The notes beneath the pieces were generated by a model. It was not told where the DNA came from and made no database searches. It saw only the letters and a list, made by a program, of their open reading frames with translations. Source: AC-37 sp036386455 (lineage in GTDB: Bacteria; Actinomycetota; Thermoleophilia; Solirubrobacterales; Thermoleophilaceae). Taken from it: a DNA stretch of 15,641 bases. The stretch is from assembly GCA_036386455.1 (NCBI GenBank), contig DASVVS010000158.1, positions 1-15,641 of the forward strand. Reading direction: 5' to 3'. A program made the translations under genes and the position numbers. Below are positions 12,926 through 15,641 of the stretch, one piece after another (the stretch's first letter is position 1; the number at the start of each line of letters is the position of its first letter).

Positions 12926-13666
12926 ATGGTCGTCTTGGTCGCTAACACCACCACCTCGAGAGCCGAACGTGACGCTCTCGTCCACAAGTACCTCCCCCTC
13001 GCGCGCGGCCTCGCCGCGCGCTACCGCCACACGCACGTCCCGCTCGAGGATCTGGTGCAGGTGGCGAGCATGGGCCTCGTGATGGCCGCCGGCCGCTTCG
13101 ACGCGAGCCGCGGCACCTCGTTCGCCAGCTACGCCGTCCCGACGATCCTCGGCGAGCTGCGCCGCCACCTGCGCGACCACGGCTGGGCCGCGCGCGTGCC
13201 GCGCGGGCTCCAGGAGGACGTCATGCGGGTCACGTCGGCGCGCAACGAGCTGGCCGGCCGTCTCGGCCGTTCGCCCACCCCGCAGGAGCTCGCGCGCGAG
13301 AGCGGCATGTCGGTCGAGGCCGTGCTGGCCGCGATCGAGGCGGGCGCCGCCTACGAGGCCGAGTCGCTCGACCACGCGCCCACCTCCGAGGACGACCCCG
13401 GCCGCTCCCTGCACGCCGTGATCGGCACCGAGGAGCAGGGCTTCGACCTGGTCGAGTACGGCGCGTGCGTGAGCGGCACGATGAAGGAGCTCTCCGAGCA
13501 GGAGCGCGCCGCGATCCGGCTGCGCTTCGTGGACGACCTCACGCAGTCCGAGATCGCGAAGCGGATCGGCGTCTCGCAGATGCAGGTCTCGCGCCTGCTC
13601 AGCCGCTCGCTCGCCCGCCTGCGGGATGCGGCGGGCGAGGGCGAGCGCGAGGTGGCGGCCGCCTAG
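12926..13666 (+). CDS. SigB/SigF/SigG-family alternative sigma factor
   Basis: A 246-residue group 3 sigma factor that directs RNA polymerase to stress or developmental promoters. Region 2 spans about 16-95 (EDLVQVASMGLVMAAGRFD, then FASYAVPTILGELRRHLRDH, typical of the B/F/G family). Region 3 is about 98-170 (LGRSPTPQELARESGMSVE), and region 4 about 185-235 (LSEQERAAIRLRF, QSEIAKRIGVSQMQVSRLL). ATG 12926 is chosen because AGAAAGGA lies 9 bases upstream and homology begins soon after; an in-frame ATG at 12809 would add 39 residues unlike any sigma domain. No anti-sigma (RsbW-like) or anti-anti-sigma gene is next to it, unusual for this family, so control may lie in the leader hairpin or elsewhere in the genome. 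Its stop codon sits in the loop of a terminator hairpin. Confidence 0.92.
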   Translation: MVVLVANTTTSRAERDALVHKYLPLARGLAARYRHTHVPLEDLVQVASMGLVMAAGRFDASRGTSFASYAVPTILGELRRHLRDHGWAARVPRGLQEDVMRVTSARNELAGRLGRSPTPQELARESGMSVEAVLAAIEAGAAYEAESLDHAPTSEDDPGRSLHAVIGTEEQGFDLVEYGACVSGTMKELSEQERAAIRLRFVDDLTQSEIAKRIGVSQMQVSRLLSRSLARLRDAAGEGEREVAAA

Positions 13667-13676
13667 AGCGGCCGCC
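13654..13676. terminator. Bidirectional terminator hairpin between the sigma factor and the small membrane protein gene
   Basis: GGCGGCCGC (13654-13662) and GCGGCCGCC (13668-13676) are perfect reverse complements with a 5-base loop CTAGA that contains most of the sigma stop codon. It sits between two convergent genes whose stops are 18 bases apart, so it can serve both strands. There is no U-tract on either side. Confidence 0.7.
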
Positions 13677-13684
13677 CCGGGCCG

Positions 13685-13897
13685 CTAGCGAGTGCCGCGG
13701 CTCCAGTTCTTCTGCGAGACGTAGTCGTCCTTGCCGGACGCGTTGCCCGGGCCCCAGGCGCCGCGGGCGCCGCCGTACTGGTTGGCGTAGGGCCGCGGAG
13801 TGATGCCGCTGCCGGCCGCGGTGAAGTAGCCGATCACGATCCCCGCGAACGCGATGATCAGGAAAGCGATGAAGATCAGGCCGTCGAAGTCGAACAT
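13685..13897 (-). CDS. Small single-span membrane protein of unknown function
   Basis: A 70-residue protein not matched to a known family. Residues 1-5 are acidic (MFDFD). Residues about 7-27 form one strongly hydrophobic helix (LIFIAFLIIAFAGIVIGYF). The remaining 43 residues are hydrophilic, rich in Gly, Asn, Ser and Arg with three Tyr and two Trp, and probably disordered. A very good Shine-Dalgarno, AGAGGAG (complement of 13904-13910), lies 7 bases before ATG 13897, and the reading frame uses GC-ending codons throughout, so it is very likely a real, well-translated gene. By charge, the basic tail would stay in the cytoplasm. It is convergent with the sigma factor gene and shares its terminator; a functional link is only a possibility. 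Confidence 0.8.
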   Translation of the reverse strand: MFDFDGLIFIAFLIIAFAGIVIGYFTAAGSGITPRPYANQYGGARGAWGPGNASGKDDYVSQKNWSRGTR

Positions 13898-13982
13898 CTG
13901 CGTCTCCTCTGATGCGGCCGGACCCGATGCCGACCGTCTGCGAGCAAGCTAAGGGCGCGGCTGCGCGCCGAAGGTGAGGTCC

Positions 13983-14005
13983 GGCACCTGCGTGCCACCC
14001 GGCAC
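13983..14005. repeat. Three alternating GGCAC/GTGCC half-sites in the intergenic region
   Basis: GGCAC (13983-13987), GTGCC (13992-13996) and GGCAC (14001-14005) lie at exact 9-base steps in alternating orientation, giving two overlapping small dyads with 4-base spacers. They lie in the 164-base gap between the divergent small membrane protein and nuclease genes, so they could be a regulator site. In GC-rich DNA such short repeats also occur by chance. The rest of the gap shows no gene. Confidence 0.3.
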
Positions 14006-14061
14006 ATAGGCGCTGCAAGCACACGAGCATCACGTCCGGCCGCGGGCGTAGGACTCCTCGC

Positions 14062-15641
14062 GTGGATCCGCGGAGCACCGATTTGCGCACGGCCGAGTTC
14101 GTGGCGGTCGACGTCGAGACGAACGGCCTCGCCGGCGACGATTGCGAGATCACCGAGGTCGCGGCCGTGCTGGTCGGCGGCGGGGAGCTGCACGAGGAGA
14201 TGCAGTCGCTCCTGCGCGTGCGCCGCCCGCTGTCGCGCGGCATCGAGCGCTTCACCGGGATCACGCAGGCGATGGTCGACTCGGCGCCGGAGCCGCGCGA
14301 GGTGCTCGAGCGGGTCGCGCCGCTGCTCACCGGGCGCGTGCTCGTGGCGCACAGCGCGTCGTTCGACCGCGGCGCGCTGAGCCAGGCGTTCGCGCGCGAG
14401 GGGCTCGACTGGCCGGACCCGCCGGCGCTGTGCACGGTTGCGATGGCGCGCAAGCTGGCGCCGCTCGCCCGCAAGCGCAGCCTCGTCCCGCTGGCCGAGT
14501 CGCTCGGGATCGAGCCCGAGGGCGCCCACCGCGCGCTCGTCGATGCTCGCACGTGCGCGCGCGTGTTCTGCGCGCTCTTCCCGAAGCTGTGCGCGAGCGC
14601 GATCACCGTGGGCGATGCGCTCGAGCTGGTCTCGCCGCGGCGCGCCCGGCGCAAGCGCCAGCCGAAGGGCGGGCCGGTACCGCGCGAGCGGCGGCCGGAC
14701 CTCTCGACCCTGCCCGACGACCCGGGCGTGTACGTGTTCCGCGACGAGCGGGGCAGGCCGCTGTACGTGGGCAAGTCGATCTCCGTCCGCAGCCGCGCGC
14801 GGGCGCACTTCTGCGCGCCGTCCGGGTGGACCGAGCGCGCGGAGGTGGTGGACTACCGGCCGACCTCGTCGGAGCTGGGCGCGCTGGTGCTCGAGAACCG
14901 GCTGATCAAGCAGCTCAAGCCGCCGGGCAACGTCAAGCTCAAGCGCTCCGGCGGCTACGTGTACGTGCGCTGCAGGCTCGACATCCCGTTCCCGGTCCTC
15001 GAGGTCGCGCCGGAGCCGGCGCCGGGGCACGCGGTCAACGTCGGGCCCGTGCGCGGACGCACCGCCGCGTCCGAGCTGGTGGACCAGCTCAACTCGCTGT
15101 TCGGGCTGCGCCAGTGCGGCCGCGGGCTCAAGCTGCGCGAGCACCCGTCCGTGTACGGCCAGATGGGCCGCTGCCTGTCGCCGTGCCTGGGCGACCTCGA
15201 TCCCAACCTCTACCGCCGCAAGCTCGACGAGGCGCTCGCGCCGTTCAGCGAGCCGGGCGCCAGCGGCGACCGCCTGCTCGAGATGCTCGAGGAGCGGCTG
15301 CGCGAGGCGGTCGAGGCTCAGCGCTACGAGCGCGCCGCCGTGCTGCACCGCCGCCGCGAGCGGATGGAGATGCTGGTGGAGCGCCTGGGCGGCCTGCTGG
15401 AGGCCACGCACGCGCAGACCCGCCTGGTCCTGGCTCGCCACCCGGTCAAGGAGCGCTGGGACGCCCTCTGGATCGTCGCCGGCCGCGTGGCTGACTGGGG
15501 CCCGCTGCCGCCGGACGCGTACGAGCTCGAGCGCCGGACGGCCGCCGCGCTGGAGCGCCGCCCCTCCCGCCCCACGATCCCGCCGGACGAGGTCGACGAG
15601 ATCCGGATCGTCCACTCCTGGATCGCCTCGCACGACCCGCC
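14062..15641 (+). CDS. DEDDh exonuclease fused to a UvrC-like GIY-YIG endonuclease (3' end outside the window)
   Basis: At least 526 residues, with no stop before the right edge. The N-terminal DnaQ-type 3'-5' exonuclease (about 10-170) has Asp17 and Glu19 (FVAVDVETNG), Asp102 (VAHSASFD) and His156/Asp161 (GAHRALVDA), the complete DEDDh set. A basic linker (193-211) leads to a GIY-YIG nuclease (about 213-295) like the N-terminal half of UvrC and Cho: PGVYVF with Tyr224, LYVGKS with Tyr235 and Lys238, and Glu278 in LVLENRLIKQ. Residues about 405-440 (AVEAQRYERAAVLHRRRERM) resemble the UVR motif that contacts UvrB. This fusion is known in actinobacteria (Rv2191 of M. tuberculosis is of this type) and is expected to act in DNA repair. 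GTG 14062 has AGGA 8 bases upstream and is the only reasonable start after the in-frame stop near 13975. Confidence 0.9.
   Translation, partial: MDPRSTDLRTAEFVAVDVETNGLAGDDCEITEVAAVLVGGGELHEEMQSLLRVRRPLSRGIERFTGITQAMVDSAPEPREVLERVAPLLTGRVLVAHSASFDRGALSQAFAREGLDWPDPPALCTVAMARKLAPLARKRSLVPLAESLGIEPEGAHRALVDARTCARVFCALFPKLCASAITVGDALELVSPRRARRKRQPKGGPVPRERRPDLSTLPDDPGVYVFRDERGRPLYVGKSISVRSRARAHFCAPSGWTERAEVVDYRPTSSELGALVLENRLIKQLKPPGNVKLKRSGGYVYVRCRLDIPFPVLEVAPEPAPGHAVNVGPVRGRTAASELVDQLNSLFGLRQCGRGLKLREHPSVYGQMGRCLSPCLGDLDPNLYRRKLDEALAPFSEPGASGDRLLEMLEERLREAVEAQRYERAAVLHRRRERMEMLVERLGGLLEATHAQTRLVLARHPVKERWDALWIVAGRVADWGPLPPDAYELERRTAAALERRPSRPTIPPDEVDEIRIVHSWIASHDP

Noticed and set aside
14142..15494. 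450-codon plus-strand open frame inside the nuclease region
   Set aside because: It is a different frame from the motif-bearing one and is rich in Arg/Ala/Gly with no motifs. The true frame begins at 14062 and has no stop in the window.
13876..15633. 585-codon minus-strand open frame at the right end
   Set aside because: It lies opposite the nuclease fusion, whose exonuclease and GIY-YIG motifs are unmistakable. The antisense product has no recognisable domain.

Overview
This is a very GC-rich bacterial window with many GTG starts, 4-bp stop/start overlaps and several probable leaderless starts. It also carries a DnaQ-type exonuclease fused to a UvrC-like GIY-YIG nuclease and a SigB/SigF-type sigma factor. 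Together these point to an actinomycete, most likely of the Thermoleophilia/Solirubrobacterales type; the lineage is an inference from composition and gene families. No rRNA, tRNA, insertion sequence, integrase or CRISPR array was seen, and no gene-free stretch exceeds about 200 bases.

Layout. 1-279: C-terminal end of a glycine-rich, probably exported protein. 290-4122: a zinc (or manganese) homeostasis module. A Fur/Zur-type repressor is transcribed leftward, divergent from a four-gene ABC importer: lipoprotein binding protein, permease, ATPase, second permease. A near-consensus Fur-type box (810-828) covers the start codon of the binding-protein gene. 4102-4150: a long dyad ending the operon and lying against the start of an exported serine hydrolase (4161-4943).

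4909-12724: a divergent oxidative cluster. Leftward come a TetR repressor, a PYROXD2/phytoene-desaturase-like FAD enzyme, a secreted neutral-ceramidase-like amidase and a luciferase-like flavin oxidoreductase, with gaps of -4, 20 and 19 bases. Rightward come a Baeyer-Villiger-type flavin monooxygenase and a short-chain dehydrogenase, overlapping by 4 bases. The 63 bases between tetR and the monooxygenase hold three overlapping palindromes whose centres are exactly 15 bases apart. The plan recalls the ethA/ethR locus of mycobacteria, with extra lipid-type genes. A reasonable inference is a TetR-controlled unit that oxidises or detoxifies a lipophilic compound; the substrate cannot be read from the sequence.

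12725-13897: a SigB/SigF-like sigma factor with a long 5' leader that can fold into a hairpin covering its own ribosome binding site, no anti-sigma genes beside it, and a convergent gene for a 70-residue single-span membrane protein. A strong hairpin separates the two. 14062-15641: the DEDDh exonuclease/GIY-YIG endonuclease fusion, which runs off the right edge.

The most rewarding places for a second look are the leader hairpin of the sigma factor, the phased triple operator, the Fur box over the znuA start codon, and the dyad at 4102-4150 whose arms resemble the tetR operator.
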